DNA from: Armatimonadetes bacterium UBA1398
Lineage (GTDB): Bacteria > Armatimonadota > Zipacnadia > UBA1398
NCBI GenBank assembly: GCA_002305165.1
Contig: DBQI01000010.1
Coordinates: forward strand, 36,143-100,142
Length of the DNA: 64,000 nucleotides
Direction: 5' to 3'
How positions within the stretch are numbered: the first letter of the stretch is position 1; the number at the start of each line of letters is the position of its first letter. Position numbers and translations under genes: made by a program. The notes beneath the pieces are model-generated. The model was not told the DNA's origin and did no database searches. It worked only from the letters and a program-made list of their open reading frames with translations. Shown here piece by piece: positions 34,396-43,438 of the stretch.

Positions 34396-35220
34396 CTACC
34401 CCACAACGAGCCCGTCGTAAGCCACCTCAATGCCGTAGGCGGTGTATATCTCCACCAGTTGGTCATGGTTGGCGTGCCCATTGTGGCTGAAGTGGGTCAC
34501 GATCAGTCGCGGCGAGTCGCTGAGGCAGCCCAGTTCGCCCAGTCGGGCCGCGAACTTCGCGACCCAGGGAGCCCCCATGTGGCCGCCGTTCTGGTCGTAC
34601 CGGCCGCAGGTGCCGTCGATGAGGGCCACATCCACACGGCGTCCCGCGATGAACTCCCACGTCTCCTCTTGCCAGAAACCGGTGTCGTTGGCCACCAGCA
34701 GGCTTCGGTCCGGCTCCTCGATCAGGAAGTTCAGAGCATCCTCCTCGCCGCCGTGCTCGGCCTTGAGCGTCGTCAGCCGCAGGTCCGGACAGACCTGCAC
34801 CTCCTGGAATGAGTGGATCTCGTATAGCTCGATCCGCATGGCCTCCAGGTTCCCTAGGCGTTGGCGCGCCGATTCGAGCACCCGGTCGTTACCGTATATG
34901 GTCAGCGGCGGGAAGCCCTCGGGAAGGACGCAGAAGCCTGGGCGGCGGTAGGCGAGCTCCTCAGGAAGCCAGTGGTCCTGGTGGCTGTGGGTGATGAGGA
35001 GATGCTGGAGGTAGGCGTAGTCCTGGCCCATGGCGCGCATGTGGAAGTGGGAGTCGGGGCCGAAGTCGACCCGCACATCCTGTCCCAACTGATAGGCGGC
35101 GCGGGTGCGGAGGTCCTTGCCCCCCAGCTCCCACGCACGCCGGCACGTGTCGCACACGCAGTGGATAGCGGGGATAGCTTCGGCGGCGGCGGTGCCGCAG
35201 ATGGTAAGGCGTCTCGCCAT
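34396..35220 (-). CDS. MBL-fold metallo-hydrolase, PhnP/PqqB-like
   Basis: A 274-residue metallo-beta-lactamase-fold enzyme. The N terminus has GTAAAEAIPAIHCVCDTC, whose CxCxxC resembles the structural zinc site of PhnP/PqqB relatives. The catalytic metal motif is THSHQDHW near 77-84, with further ligands in AEHGG, ANDTG and THFSHNGHANH. These enzymes act as phosphodiesterases on cyclic phosphates (PhnP) or in PQQ maturation (PqqB). No phn or pqq genes are adjacent, so the substrate is open. It is divergent from pdxS. Confidence 0.78.
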   Translation of the reverse strand: MARRLTICGTAAAEAIPAIHCVCDTCRRAWELGGKDLRTRAAYQLGQDVRVDFGPDSHFHMRAMGQDYAYLQHLLITHSHQDHWLPEELAYRRPGFCVLPEGFPPLTIYGNDRVLESARQRLGNLEAMRIELYEIHSFQEVQVCPDLRLTTLKAEHGGEEDALNFLIEEPDRSLLVANDTGFWQEETWEFIAGRRVDVALIDGTCGRYDQNGGHMGAPWVAKFAARLGELGCLSDSPRLIVTHFSHNGHANHDQLVEIYTAYGIEVAYDGLVVG

Positions 35221-35313
35221 GGTCTAGTTTCCTCTCGTTCGGGCCTGTTGGCGTGGGCTCCGGTGGGCCTCCGCGGTCTCTGGCATTCTGCATTGGGCGG
35301 CCCATGGACAGGG

Positions 35314-35341
35314 TTGCCAGGGCGGCGCAATGCTGTACTAT
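35314..35341 (+). promoter_or_regulatory. Sigma-70-type promoter for pdxS
   Basis: TTGCCA at 35314-35319 and TACTAT at 35336-35341 with a 16-nt spacer. Transcription would start near 35348, leaving a leader of about 70 nt before the pdxS ATG at 35420. Confidence 0.55.
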
Positions 35342-35419
35342 TGCTGTAGACGATGGATGGTCCTCCCGCCCACAGCGGGCAGTCTCCCGCGCGTAAGCCG
35401 CAGGAAGGGTCTGAGCACG

Positions 35420-36307
35420 ATGAGTGTGGAGCGTTCCACCTGGACGAACAAGGTTGATCTAGCCAAGATGCTCGAGGGTGGCGTCATCATGGATGTCACC
35501 GATGCGGCCCAAGCCAGGATAGCGGAGGACGCTGGCGCAAAGGCCGTCATGGCGCTGGAGCGCGTTCCGGCCGACATACGGGCGCAGGGCGGCGTGGCTC
35601 GCATGTCCGACCCCGAGAAGATCATCGAGATCCAGGAGACCGTGTCGATCCCTGTGATGGCGAAGTGCCGCATCGGACACATCGCCGAGGCGCGCATTCT
35701 GGAGGCCCTCAAGGTCGACTTCATCGACGAGTCAGAGGTGCTCACCCCGGCGGACGAAGAGTTCCACGTCTACAAGCATGACTTCGCGGCGCCCTTCGTG
35801 TGCGGCTGCCGCAATCTGGCGGAGGCGTGCCGTCGAATCGGCGAGGGCGCGGCGATGATGCGGACCAAGGGAGAGGCAGGCACTGGCAACATCGTGGAGG
35901 CGGTGCGGCACATGCGCCGGGTCATGTCGGAGATACGCCGGGTGCAGTCCATGCCATCCGATGAAGTGATGAGCTTCGCCAAGGAGATCGGGGCGCCGTA
36001 CGAGGTCCTCCTGCAGGTACGGGAGCTTGGCAAGCTGCCGGTCCCGAACTTCGCGGCCGGCGGCATAGCGACTCCCGCCGACGCGTCCCTCATGATGACC
36101 CTCGGCGCAGAGGCGGTCTTCGTGGGCTCGGGCATCTTCAAGTCAGACAACCCCGCCGCCCGGGCCAAGGCTATCGTAGACGCGACGACATTCTGGAACG
36201 ATCCACAGCGGCTAGCGGAGATCTCCAAGGGCCTCGGCACGCCGATGGCAGGGCTCGAGGTTACCAACATGCCCGAAGAGGAGCGTCTCGCGGGTCGCGG
36301 CTGGTAA
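35420..36307 (+). CDS. pdxS: Pyridoxal 5'-phosphate synthase, lyase subunit PdxS
   Basis: A 295-residue (beta/alpha)8 enzyme that makes PLP from ribose 5-phosphate, glyceraldehyde 3-phosphate and ammonia. The key residues are Asp25 (GVIMDVT), the two catalytic Lys at 82 (MAKCRIGH) and 150 (MMRTKGEAGTGN), and phosphate loops GIATPADAS and FVGSGIF. It is one of the most conserved bacterial proteins and the match is strong. The ATG at 35420 follows GGAAGGG. The glutaminase partner PdxT, often next door, is absent here; a hydantoinase-like gene follows instead. Confidence 0.96.
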   Translation: MSVERSTWTNKVDLAKMLEGGVIMDVTDAAQARIAEDAGAKAVMALERVPADIRAQGGVARMSDPEKIIEIQETVSIPVMAKCRIGHIAEARILEALKVDFIDESEVLTPADEEFHVYKHDFAAPFVCGCRNLAEACRRIGEGAAMMRTKGEAGTGNIVEAVRHMRRVMSEIRRVQSMPSDEVMSFAKEIGAPYEVLLQVRELGKLPVPNFAAGGIATPADASLMMTLGAEAVFVGSGIFKSDNPAARAKAIVDATTFWNDPQRLAEISKGLGTPMAGLEVTNMPEEERLAGRGW

Positions 36308-36335
36308 CGCGGCCGTCAGACTGACCTCCGGATCC

Positions 36336-38429
36336 ATGGATCGCACTCCATCAGTACGTGTAGGGATCGACGTCGGGGGCACGTTTACCCACGCCGTGGC
36401 GTTGGCGAGCGCCGATGGCACGGTGCTCGGGAAGGTCCGGGTGCCTACTACCCACCGCGCGGCTGAGGGCGTGGCGCTCGGGGTGGCCCAAGCTCTTCGG
36501 CGACTGCTCGATGAGGGTTCCATCCGTGCATCTCAGATTGCCTTCGTCGCGCACTCCACCACCCAGGCGACCAACGCGCTGCTCGAGGGTGATGTGGCTC
36601 GGGTTGGCGTTCTCTGTCTCGGGCAAGGGCTGGAAGGCGCCAAGGCCCGACGGGACACGGACCTTGGGAAGCTCGACCTGCCCTCAGGTTCCGTGGACGT
36701 GCCGCACCGATACCTGGATCGGCAGCGCGAGGGCGAGGGCGCTGAAGAGCGGTTAGCACGCGAACTCGCTTCCCAGGGTGCGCAGGTGCTCGTCGCGGCG
36801 GAGGCTTACTCGGTGGATGACCCCTCTGGCGAGCTCGCCGCGATGGAGGCTGGTCGCCAGGTGGGGCTTCTCGCCACAGGCACGCACGAGGTCTCGGGGC
36901 TCTACGGCCTGAGGGCGCGGACCAGGACCTCCGTCATCAACGGCTCGATTCTCCCGAAGATGATGTCGGCCGTGGAGGCTACGGACTCGGCGGTCCGAGC
37001 CCTCGGCATCTGCGCGCCGTTGATGATCGTGCGCTCCGATGGCGGGGTGATGACGGCGGACGAGGTGTCGATCCGGCCGGTACGGACGATCCTCTCGGGG
37101 CCGGCGGCGGGTGTGGCAGCGGCGGTCGTCCATCTCGGCATCGCGGATGGTGTGTTCGTGGAGGTCGGGGGCACGAGCACGGACATCTCGGTCATCGTCG
37201 ATGGTCGGGCTCGTGAGCGGACGGCGACTATCGGGGGCCATCGCCTGCACCTGCGTACCCTCGACATCGAGACAATCTCCGTGGCCGGCGGTTCCATGCT
37301 TCGCGCCTCTCGCGATGGAGCCGTGGAGGTCGGCCCGCGCAGCGCCCACATCGCCGGCCTGCCTTACTACTGCTTCGACCCCGAGGCACAACCCTCTGAG
37401 GCCGAGTGGATCGCGCCATTGCCGGGCGACCCCGCTGAGTACATCGTGCTGCGCTCCGGCGATGCGCGCTGGGCCTTCACCGTGACGTGCGCGCAGCGAA
37501 CCCTGGATGGGCACTGCCCGCCAGTCGGCGCCGAGGCCGCGGCGAAGCTGCTGGGCACCTCGGGCGAGGCGTTGTGCCGGTTGATGCTGCGGGCCGCGGG
37601 TCAGCGCGTTGCCGAGGTGGTCCGACGCGTCGCGGAGGAGGCGAACCTGTCAGGCGCGCGGCTTCGACTCATCGGCGGCGGAGGCGGCTGCGATGCCGTG
37701 CTGCCGGCGGCCTCTGAGGCGCTGAACGTGTCGTGGCAGAGGTGCGAAGATGCCGACGTGATATCGGCGATCGGAGTCGCTCGCGCGGTGTTGCGGGAGT
37801 CCGTGTCGCGGAACATCGCGGCGCCCACAGAGGACGATCTGGCGGCGTTGCGCGCCGAGGTCCTGGCCGCCCTGGTGCGCATGGGCGCCGCGGCGGAGCG
37901 GGTGGAGGTGCAGGTCGAGCTGGATGCGGCGGCGGGGATCGCGACGGCTACGGGGACGGCACCCGCGAACCTGGAGACGGTCCCCGTCGATGCGCGAACC
38001 TCGGAGGATGTCGAGGCTTCAGCCAGGCGAGCTATGGGTCTTGCCAACGAGGCGCCCCTCGATCTGCTCTGCGAGGTCGGCGACCTGCGGGTGTACCGGT
38101 CTCGGGTGAAGCGCGCGGGGATCGGAGGGCTCCTCGGGGGGCGCCGCGAGCCGGTGGCTGTCGTCGACGGGTGCGGTCGAGTCCGGCTGCAGCGCGAGCA
38201 CGCGACGGTCGTCGTTGCCGACCGGGAGGGCACAAGCCAGGCGTTGCGAGGGCTCGTCGAGTACGGCGACCACGGGGCTCGGGTGCCGCCGACCGTGGTG
38301 GTGCTGGCCGGGCGGCTCCTGGACCTGGGTGGGGTGCCGGAGGTGGAGGCCGCAGAGGCGCTGGTTCGCGCGGAGCTGGCGGGCTATCCCGCAGCGATGC
38401 CTGTGGCATTCGTCCGTGGCGACCGCTGA
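36336..38429 (+). CDS. Hydantoinase/oxoprolinase A-type protein (HyuA family)
   Basis: A 697-residue ASKHA-fold enzyme. The N-terminal phosphate loop is GIDVGGTFTHAV at 10-21; AHSTTQATNALLEG and RTSVINGSILPKM belong to the Hydant_A_N and Hydantoinase_A domains. GPAAGVAAAVVHLG and VEVGGTSTDISVI form the second nucleotide loop, and LIGGGGGC the adenosine motif. Members hydrolyse hydantoins or 5-oxoproline with ATP, usually with a HyuB subunit, which is not present. The C-terminal 200 residues diverge and are Ala/Val/Glu-rich. It starts 28 nt after pdxS, so it may be co-transcribed. Confidence 0.85.
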   Translation: MDRTPSVRVGIDVGGTFTHAVALASADGTVLGKVRVPTTHRAAEGVALGVAQALRRLLDEGSIRASQIAFVAHSTTQATNALLEGDVARVGVLCLGQGLEGAKARRDTDLGKLDLPSGSVDVPHRYLDRQREGEGAEERLARELASQGAQVLVAAEAYSVDDPSGELAAMEAGRQVGLLATGTHEVSGLYGLRARTRTSVINGSILPKMMSAVEATDSAVRALGICAPLMIVRSDGGVMTADEVSIRPVRTILSGPAAGVAAAVVHLGIADGVFVEVGGTSTDISVIVDGRARERTATIGGHRLHLRTLDIETISVAGGSMLRASRDGAVEVGPRSAHIAGLPYYCFDPEAQPSEAEWIAPLPGDPAEYIVLRSGDARWAFTVTCAQRTLDGHCPPVGAEAAAKLLGTSGEALCRLMLRAAGQRVAEVVRRVAEEANLSGARLRLIGGGGGCDAVLPAASEALNVSWQRCEDADVISAIGVARAVLRESVSRNIAAPTEDDLAALRAEVLAALVRMGAAAERVEVQVELDAAAGIATATGTAPANLETVPVDARTSEDVEASARRAMGLANEAPLDLLCEVGDLRVYRSRVKRAGIGGLLGGRREPVAVVDGCGRVRLQREHATVVVADREGTSQALRGLVEYGDHGARVPPTVVVLAGRLLDLGGVPEVEAAEALVRAELAGYPAAMPVAFVRGDR

Positions 38430-38458
38430 CCACCGCCAAGCAGGTTACCTGGCCCGAG

Positions 38459-39682
38459 CTAGAATCTGTCGAAGCGCGCGTAGAAGTAGGGCCGCCGGGG
38501 GAAGAGGGCTTCGAGGATCTCGGTCCGATCAGCGCCGATCCAGGAAAGCGACCCATCGGTGATGAGGTCGCCCGCGTCGGAGCGCCCCAGGACCAGCTTG
38601 AGGAGCGCCTCGGAGGTCAACTCGCCATCGGTCGGACCCGTCGCCGCCTCTGCCGTCACCGGCGTCCCGAGGCTGATCCGGACCCGCTGGATCTCGCAGT
38701 CGAGGGTTAGCGACGGCGGGAGGCTTCCGGTGAGCCGTCTGAGGCGGATGGCCAGCTCCGCCCCAGCCGCGTTGAGCAGTCCGGCGGGGTCGACGATCCG
38801 GAACATGGCGCCGGTGTCAGCCTCGGGGGAGAGTTCAGTGGCACTCGCGACCAGGGCATCCGCGGGATGACCCTCGCCGCAATCGACCTCGACGCACTCC
38901 TTGCCCGCCTCGCGAGCCGCCTCGATGAAGGCGTTGACGAGATCGGATACGCAGGCCTCGTGTCCGGGGAGATAGCACACCTCGTCAATGGCGCATCGGC
39001 TCGGTGAGAGGTTGGCGATACGGCCCCTCAGGTAGCCGCACACCCTGCCGTCGCGCATGGCCCGCGTCGTGGCGCCGTGATCTTCGGCAATGAACTCGTC
39101 ATCGGTCCACGATCCGTTCACTCGCCAGTACTCCGGGGACCGGTCGAGGGAACCCAGCCAGCCCGCGGCCCACTGTTCGTAGATGCCCGGAGCCTCGGGA
39201 AGGCCCTCAGGAACAGTCGTATTCTCGATGGCGTAGAGCCCCGAGGGCTGCGGAGCCTCCTTGGGCAGCGGACCCAGAGTGGACGCGAAGGGGATGGTGG
39301 TCCAGCCTAACCGGGCGTAGAACTCGTTGATCCCCGTATAGAGCAGGGACAGGTGGTAACCGTCTTGCCGCATGAGGCCGATGGCCTCGTTCAGCAACGC
39401 CGTCGAGAGGCCTTGCCCGCGGAAGTCGGGATGGGTGGCCACATGCCCGATACCGCCCATGGTGAGGCGGGATACCCCGTAGTGGACAGGGCGGCGGTGG
39501 ACCTGCACGTTGGCGACGACGTGGCCATCCACCAGGGCGAGACGGGTGTTCCGCTGATCTCTCCACGGGTCTTGAGTGATGATGTTGTGGAACCACTTCC
39601 TCCCTCCTCGGAAGACCAACTCCAGGAGGTCCACAACGACTTCCATCTCGTCCTCGCGGGCATGCCGCAGCTCAACCGCCAT
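38459..39682 (-). CDS. GNAT N-acetyltransferase of the Eis-like type
   Basis: A 407-residue protein. The N-terminal GNAT domain shows the acetyl-CoA loop in GGIGHVATHPDFRGQGLSTALL (about 76-97) and the FYARLGW motif. A second degenerate GNAT half follows, and the C-terminal about 100 residues look like the sterol-carrier fold of Eis proteins (LRISLG-like strands, LKLVLGRSDAGDLI). Eis-type enzymes acetylate amines, including aminoglycosides, but most environmental members have unknown substrates. It is the last gene of the leftward sugar-nucleotide cluster, 45 nt after the Gfo/Idh gene. Confidence 0.8.
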   Translation of the reverse strand: MAVELRHAREDEMEVVVDLLELVFRGGRKWFHNIITQDPWRDQRNTRLALVDGHVVANVQVHRRPVHYGVSRLTMGGIGHVATHPDFRGQGLSTALLNEAIGLMRQDGYHLSLLYTGINEFYARLGWTTIPFASTLGPLPKEAPQPSGLYAIENTTVPEGLPEAPGIYEQWAAGWLGSLDRSPEYWRVNGSWTDDEFIAEDHGATTRAMRDGRVCGYLRGRIANLSPSRCAIDEVCYLPGHEACVSDLVNAFIEAAREAGKECVEVDCGEGHPADALVASATELSPEADTGAMFRIVDPAGLLNAAGAELAIRLRRLTGSLPPSLTLDCEIQRVRISLGTPVTAEAATGPTDGELTSEALLKLVLGRSDAGDLITDGSLSWIGADRTEILEALFPRRPYFYARFDRF

Positions 39683-39727
39683 GGCGTCCCCACCCTCTCC
39701 TCCGCCGTCCAGCCCGACGTGTCCGCC

Positions 39728-40708
39728 CTAAGTGGTCCGAAGGCCCTGCCAGACCTTCGCCTGCACCTCCAGCGCCACATTCAGGGCCTGCAGCCCGGCG
39801 CGGCCGTCGGGCTGCGGGGCCTGCCCCTTGCGTATGCCGTCGAGGAACCCCTGAAGCTCGTTCTGCAGGGGCTCCTGAGCGGGCACGAGGATCTGCTCCA
39901 CCTGGCTCCCGATGGTGTACCCCTCGCGGTCGGCGGATAGCACTGACCGACCGTCACGCACCACCGTTACGTCGCGCGCGGCGAGGTCAAGTCGGTATTG
40001 GGCCTTGCGGCTGTATAGGACGCCGGTGCGGACACGAGCCTGGCTCACGGCCGATGCGGTCAGGGTGGCCGTGGCGCCGTTTCCGAATCGGAGGATCGCG
40101 GTTACGTGGTCGATGAGCTCCTCGCGGATCGTCTGTCCCACGGCGGCAACCTCGACAACCTGCGAGCGGGTGAAGCTGAGGGCGAGATCGATATCGTGGA
40201 TCATCAAGTCCAGCACGATATCAACCGATCGGTCACGGCCCGTCACGGGGCTCAGCCGTTGAAAGGCGCAGTCGAACACCTGGTCGCCGTTGATCATCGT
40301 CAAGGCGGTCATCACGGCGGGGTTGAAGCGCTCGACATGACCGGTCATCAGGAAGACGCCCTGCTCATCGGCGAGCGCCACCAGCTCCTCAGCCTCCTGG
40401 CGTGAGGCGGCTAGAGGCTTCTCGAGAAGGACGTGGCATCCGGCAGCCAAGCAGCGTTTGCCGACCTCGCCATGGGTGATCGTCGGGGAAGCGACGACGA
40501 CGGCATCGACCCATTCGCAGAGCTCCTCGATGGAGCCCGCGGCCTTGACTCCGTAGGACTCGGCCACCTCGGTTGCGCGCGCGGCGTCTGGATCGTAGAT
40601 GCCCGCAAGCCGACTGCCAGCCAGCATGGAGGCCACTCGGACATGGCGTCCTCCCATGACCCCCGTTCCCGCCACGCCTACCCTGATGGTGCTGAGATCA
40701 CTCGCCAT
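39728..40708 (-). CDS. Gfo/Idh/MocA oxidoreductase, WbpB-like sugar-nucleotide 3-dehydrogenase candidate
   Basis: The 326-residue cytoplasmic protein has a Rossmann loop (GVAGTGVMGGRH) and the EKP motif in VLLEKPLAAS. TGHVERFNPAV and DLMIHDIDLAL are typical of UDP-GlcNAcA 3-dehydrogenase-like members. It sits directly downstream of a nucleotide-sugar 6-dehydrogenase, with a WbpD-like acetyltransferase two genes upstream. That is the order of steps in UDP-2,3-diacetamido sugar-acid synthesis. GGAGGATGATCTGAGC precedes the ATG. The substrate is inferred from context. Confidence 0.8.
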   Translation of the reverse strand: MASDLSTIRVGVAGTGVMGGRHVRVASMLAGSRLAGIYDPDAARATEVAESYGVKAAGSIEELCEWVDAVVVASPTITHGEVGKRCLAAGCHVLLEKPLAASRQEAEELVALADEQGVFLMTGHVERFNPAVMTALTMINGDQVFDCAFQRLSPVTGRDRSVDIVLDLMIHDIDLALSFTRSQVVEVAAVGQTIREELIDHVTAILRFGNGATATLTASAVSQARVRTGVLYSRKAQYRLDLAARDVTVVRDGRSVLSADREGYTIGSQVEQILVPAQEPLQNELQGFLDGIRKGQAPQPDGRAGLQALNVALEVQAKVWQGLRTT

Positions 40709-40744
40709 GCTCAGATCATCCTCCGCTGCCCATGGGCCGGATTG

Positions 40745-42085
40745 CTAGACGGCGTGGGGGCCTCGCCCGATGGCAAGAAACCGCAGGCCAGCCCCTCTTG
40801 CGGCGTCGGGTTCGAACACCCTTCGCCCATCGACCAAGATCGGTGTGCGGAGCGCCGTCCGCAGTTGTCCCAGATCGACCTCGCGGAAGGCGTCGTGGGC
40901 CGTGATCACTCCGACGGCGTCCGCTCCGGCTGCCGCCTCCAGAGCGTCCTGCGAGACGGGGAACTCCTCCAGCCGATCCACATACGGATCCACAACCCGC
41001 ACCTCGGCGCCCTCTGACACTAGTGCTCGGGCGCACGTGAGCGCCGGGGTATTCCTCAGGTCATCGGTGTTCTCCAGGTATGACGCGCCCCAGAGAGTCA
41101 CAACCGAGCCCGCCAGTTTCCGGCCCTCCCGCTCGAGAGCCTTGCCTATCAGCCCTGCCATATGCAGCGGCATACTGTCATTCAGGCGCCGCGAGGAGGG
41201 CATGACTGTCGGTTCGAAGCCCCGGACAGGCGAGCAGAGCAGCCACGGGTCTTTCGGGATGCAGTGGCCGCCAACACCCGCTCCCGGTAGATGGACGTTT
41301 CTCCCCGGGCTGGAGTTCACTAGGTCCCGGACTTCATACACGTCCGCCCCCAGCTCCTCGCAGATGAGCGCTAGCTCGTTGGCGAAGGCGATCTGCACAT
41401 CGCGGTACGCGTTCTCGGCTGTCTTGGAGATCTCCGCCACGAGCGCCGTTGTCGGGTGTAGCGTGCCTGAAGTGACGTGCTCGTAGATGGCCATCGCCCT
41501 GCGGGCGCACGCCGGTGTAACGCCGCCCACCACTCGATCCATGGTGCTGATGTTGCGGAGCAACCGGCTCGGCATCACGCGTTCGGGGCAGTGGACCAGA
41601 TTGTAGTCGACCCCTGGGGTCCACGCGCGAACGCTTGCGATGGCCGGCTCGACGAGGCCGCTAATCGTGCCCGGCGCAATGGTGGACTCGACGACCAGGA
41701 GCACTCCACGGCCTAAGTGAGGAGCGATGCCCTCAAGCGCGGCCCTCAGAGCCTTGTATCGTGGCCGGTTATCCGACGGATCCACAGGCGTCTCGACGGC
41801 GATGAACACCGCCGTCGCGTCGGCGAGGTCGGCTGGATCTGTTGTCGTCGTGAAAGCCTCCTGCCGCGCAAGGTCGGCGAGGAGATCGTCTAGAGCAGGC
41901 TCGGCGCCCTCGAAGGGCATCTCGCCGCGTCCAGCTTTGGCTACCTTCTGTGCATCGATGTCGTAGCCGATGGGCTTCAAGCCGGCGCGAGCAAGAGCGC
42001 AGAGGAGGGTCAGCCCCACGTAGCCTATACCGACAACCGCGGCACGCTCCCCAAGCGGGGCAGGGGCAGGGTTCGATTGGTCCAT
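40745..42085 (-). CDS. Nucleotide-sugar dehydrogenase (UDP-ManNAc/UDP-GlcNAc 6-dehydrogenase type)
   Basis: A 446-residue NAD-dependent four-electron dehydrogenase that oxidises C6 of a UDP-sugar to a carboxylate. The N-terminal loop is VGIGYVGL at 18-25, the catalytic Lys221 lies in KTAENAYRDV, and the catalytic Cys275 in GVGGHCIPKDPW. The central dimer helix and the C-terminal domain are complete. The HCIPKDP form fits WecC/WbpA/WbpO-like enzymes acting on N-acetylated hexosamines better than UDP-glucose dehydrogenases. AGGAG lies 6 nt before the ATG at 42085. It serves surface-polysaccharide precursor synthesis. Confidence 0.9.
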   Translation of the reverse strand: MDQSNPAPAPLGERAAVVGIGYVGLTLLCALARAGLKPIGYDIDAQKVAKAGRGEMPFEGAEPALDDLLADLARQEAFTTTTDPADLADATAVFIAVETPVDPSDNRPRYKALRAALEGIAPHLGRGVLLVVESTIAPGTISGLVEPAIASVRAWTPGVDYNLVHCPERVMPSRLLRNISTMDRVVGGVTPACARRAMAIYEHVTSGTLHPTTALVAEISKTAENAYRDVQIAFANELALICEELGADVYEVRDLVNSSPGRNVHLPGAGVGGHCIPKDPWLLCSPVRGFEPTVMPSSRRLNDSMPLHMAGLIGKALEREGRKLAGSVVTLWGASYLENTDDLRNTPALTCARALVSEGAEVRVVDPYVDRLEEFPVSQDALEAAAGADAVGVITAHDAFREVDLGQLRTALRTPILVDGRRVFEPDAARGAGLRFLAIGRGPHAV

Positions 42086-42127
42086 GGCAGCTCCTAGAAT
42101 TCGCTCGGCATTCGGCCTGGGGCTGGG

Positions 42128-42748
42128 TCATCTCGCCTGGGCAGGCACCCGGGGCGGAGGCAGGAACTCGCCCGCCTCGTCGATGCGGTACGCCGTGCCG
42201 CAGGCAGGACATGTCACCTCCTGACCCCTGTAGTCGTACGGAATCGGCACCTCCACCACCCGCCGTCCGCAGTAACAGACACGTCCGACGAGGCGAGCCG
42301 GAGACCCCACGACAAGGCCGAAGGCAGGTACGTTTCGGGTGACAACCGCGCCGGCGGCCACCATGGAGTAGGCGCCGATGCGCGTGCCGCAGAGGATGGT
42401 GGCATGGGCGCCGATTGCCGCACCGCGCTCGACCCACGTTGGGACCAGGTTCCATTCGGGGTTATACGAGCGGGGATACATGTCGTTGGTGAAGGTCATG
42501 TGCGGTCCGAGAAAGGCGTCGTCCTCGACGGTGACGCCCGCATAGACCGATACGCCGTTCTGAACCTTCACACCGCTACCGATCCTGACGTCGCAGTCCA
42601 CGAAGACGCTGTTGCCAAGGACACAGTCATTGCCGATGACGGCCCCGGAGCGGATGTGGGCGAAACGCCAGACGCGCGTGCCCTCCCCCAGAACGGCGCC
42701 CTCTTCGACGTCGGCTAACTCGTGAATGTACGTACAGTCCGCGCTCAC
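42128..42748 (-). CDS. Left-handed beta-helix N-acetyltransferase, WbpD/WlbB-like, with C-terminal zinc ribbon
   Basis: The 206-residue protein is built of hexapeptide repeats (for example VLGEGTRVWRFAHI, AVIGNDCVLGNSVFV, VTVEDDAFLGPHMTF, AAIGAHATILCG), the acyl-CoA-binding left-handed helix. The THMTFTNDMYPRS-type segment, VVGSPARLVG and a tail with CYCG plus CPACG match UDP-3-amino sugar N-acetyltransferases. I start it at GTG 42748, where the sequence first becomes protein-like, about 11 nt after GGGGGAG. It would acetylate a 3-amino group made by an aminotransferase, but no WbpE-like gene is in the cluster. Confidence 0.82.
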   Translation of the reverse strand: MSADCTYIHELADVEEGAVLGEGTRVWRFAHIRSGAVIGNDCVLGNSVFVDCDVRIGSGVKVQNGVSVYAGVTVEDDAFLGPHMTFTNDMYPRSYNPEWNLVPTWVERGAAIGAHATILCGTRIGAYSMVAAGAVVTRNVPAFGLVVGSPARLVGRVCYCGRRVVEVPIPYDYRGQEVTCPACGTAYRIDEAGEFLPPPRVPAQAR

Positions 42749-42893
42749 TGGTGGAGTACTCCCCCGCTCGTCGATTCCCGCCGCGGCGGGATGCCTGAAC
42801 GCCTTCCTGATGCCGAGGCAGTCTCGGCACCACAGCCGCCGTGCGCCGGATTCTTCGGAAGGGTCGCGACGGCTCCTCCCGCAGGCGGTTCGG

Positions 42894-43433
42894 CTAGCCT
42901 CGATCATCCTGCCACAACTCCGCGCCGAAGGCATCCCAGGGGAGGCGCCCTTCGTTGGGATCGGCTCGGTTGAACTGCTGGCTCGAGAGGTAGAGCAGTA
43001 CCGCCCCCTCGGGCCCGGCGCGGTATCCGTGAGCGACACCGGCCGGAATGTGAAGCAACTGAGGGGTCTCTCCTGAGAGGATCACCGCACGGCGCGCCCC
43101 TACTGTGGGCGAGCCAGCACGCACGTCGACCAGCCAGACCTTCAGGGCGCCCGTGATGACGCACCATAGTTCATCCTGACGCACCTTGGGGTGGACGTGA
43201 AAGGCGTTCACTCGTCCGGGAGCGGCCGCGGAAACGGACACCTGGCGGGGCTCGAACGACACCGGCAGCCCATCCACGATGCCTTCAGAGAGCCTGGCAA
43301 GCTCCATGAAGGAGCCCTCCAGGGATAGATGCCTCGCGAGTGGCGCCAGGAAGACGCCCTCGATCTCCGCAGGGGGATCGTAGGTCTGGAAAGTGAGCGA
43401 CTGAGCAGCCACCTTCTCCAGCGGGATCTCCAT
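42894..43433 (-). CDS. RmlC-like cupin (dTDP-4-dehydrorhamnose 3,5-epimerase family)
   Basis: A 179-residue cupin. FHVHPKVRQDELW carries the His and Gln/Asp contacts, LKVWLVDVRAGSPTVG and PAGVAHGY are the sugar-nucleotide epimerase motifs, and a late aspartate-rich PNEGRLPWD follows. RmlC converts dTDP-4-keto-6-deoxyglucose to the rhamno isomer. The ATG at 43433 lies 5 nt after the reductase stop, so it is translated from the same message as the RmlD-like gene. RmlA and RmlB are not here. Confidence 0.82.
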   Translation of the reverse strand: MEIPLEKVAAQSLTFQTYDPPAEIEGVFLAPLARHLSLEGSFMELARLSEGIVDGLPVSFEPRQVSVSAAAPGRVNAFHVHPKVRQDELWCVITGALKVWLVDVRAGSPTVGARRAVILSGETPQLLHIPAGVAHGYRAGPEGAVLLYLSSQQFNRADPNEGRLPWDAFGAELWQDDRG

Positions 43434-43438
43434 GCTAC

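Noticed and set aside
40805..40822. tRNA T-loop-like GGGTTCGAACACCC
   Set aside because: It lies within the coding region of the nucleotide-sugar dehydrogenase, and no acceptor stem or anticodon arm can be built around it.
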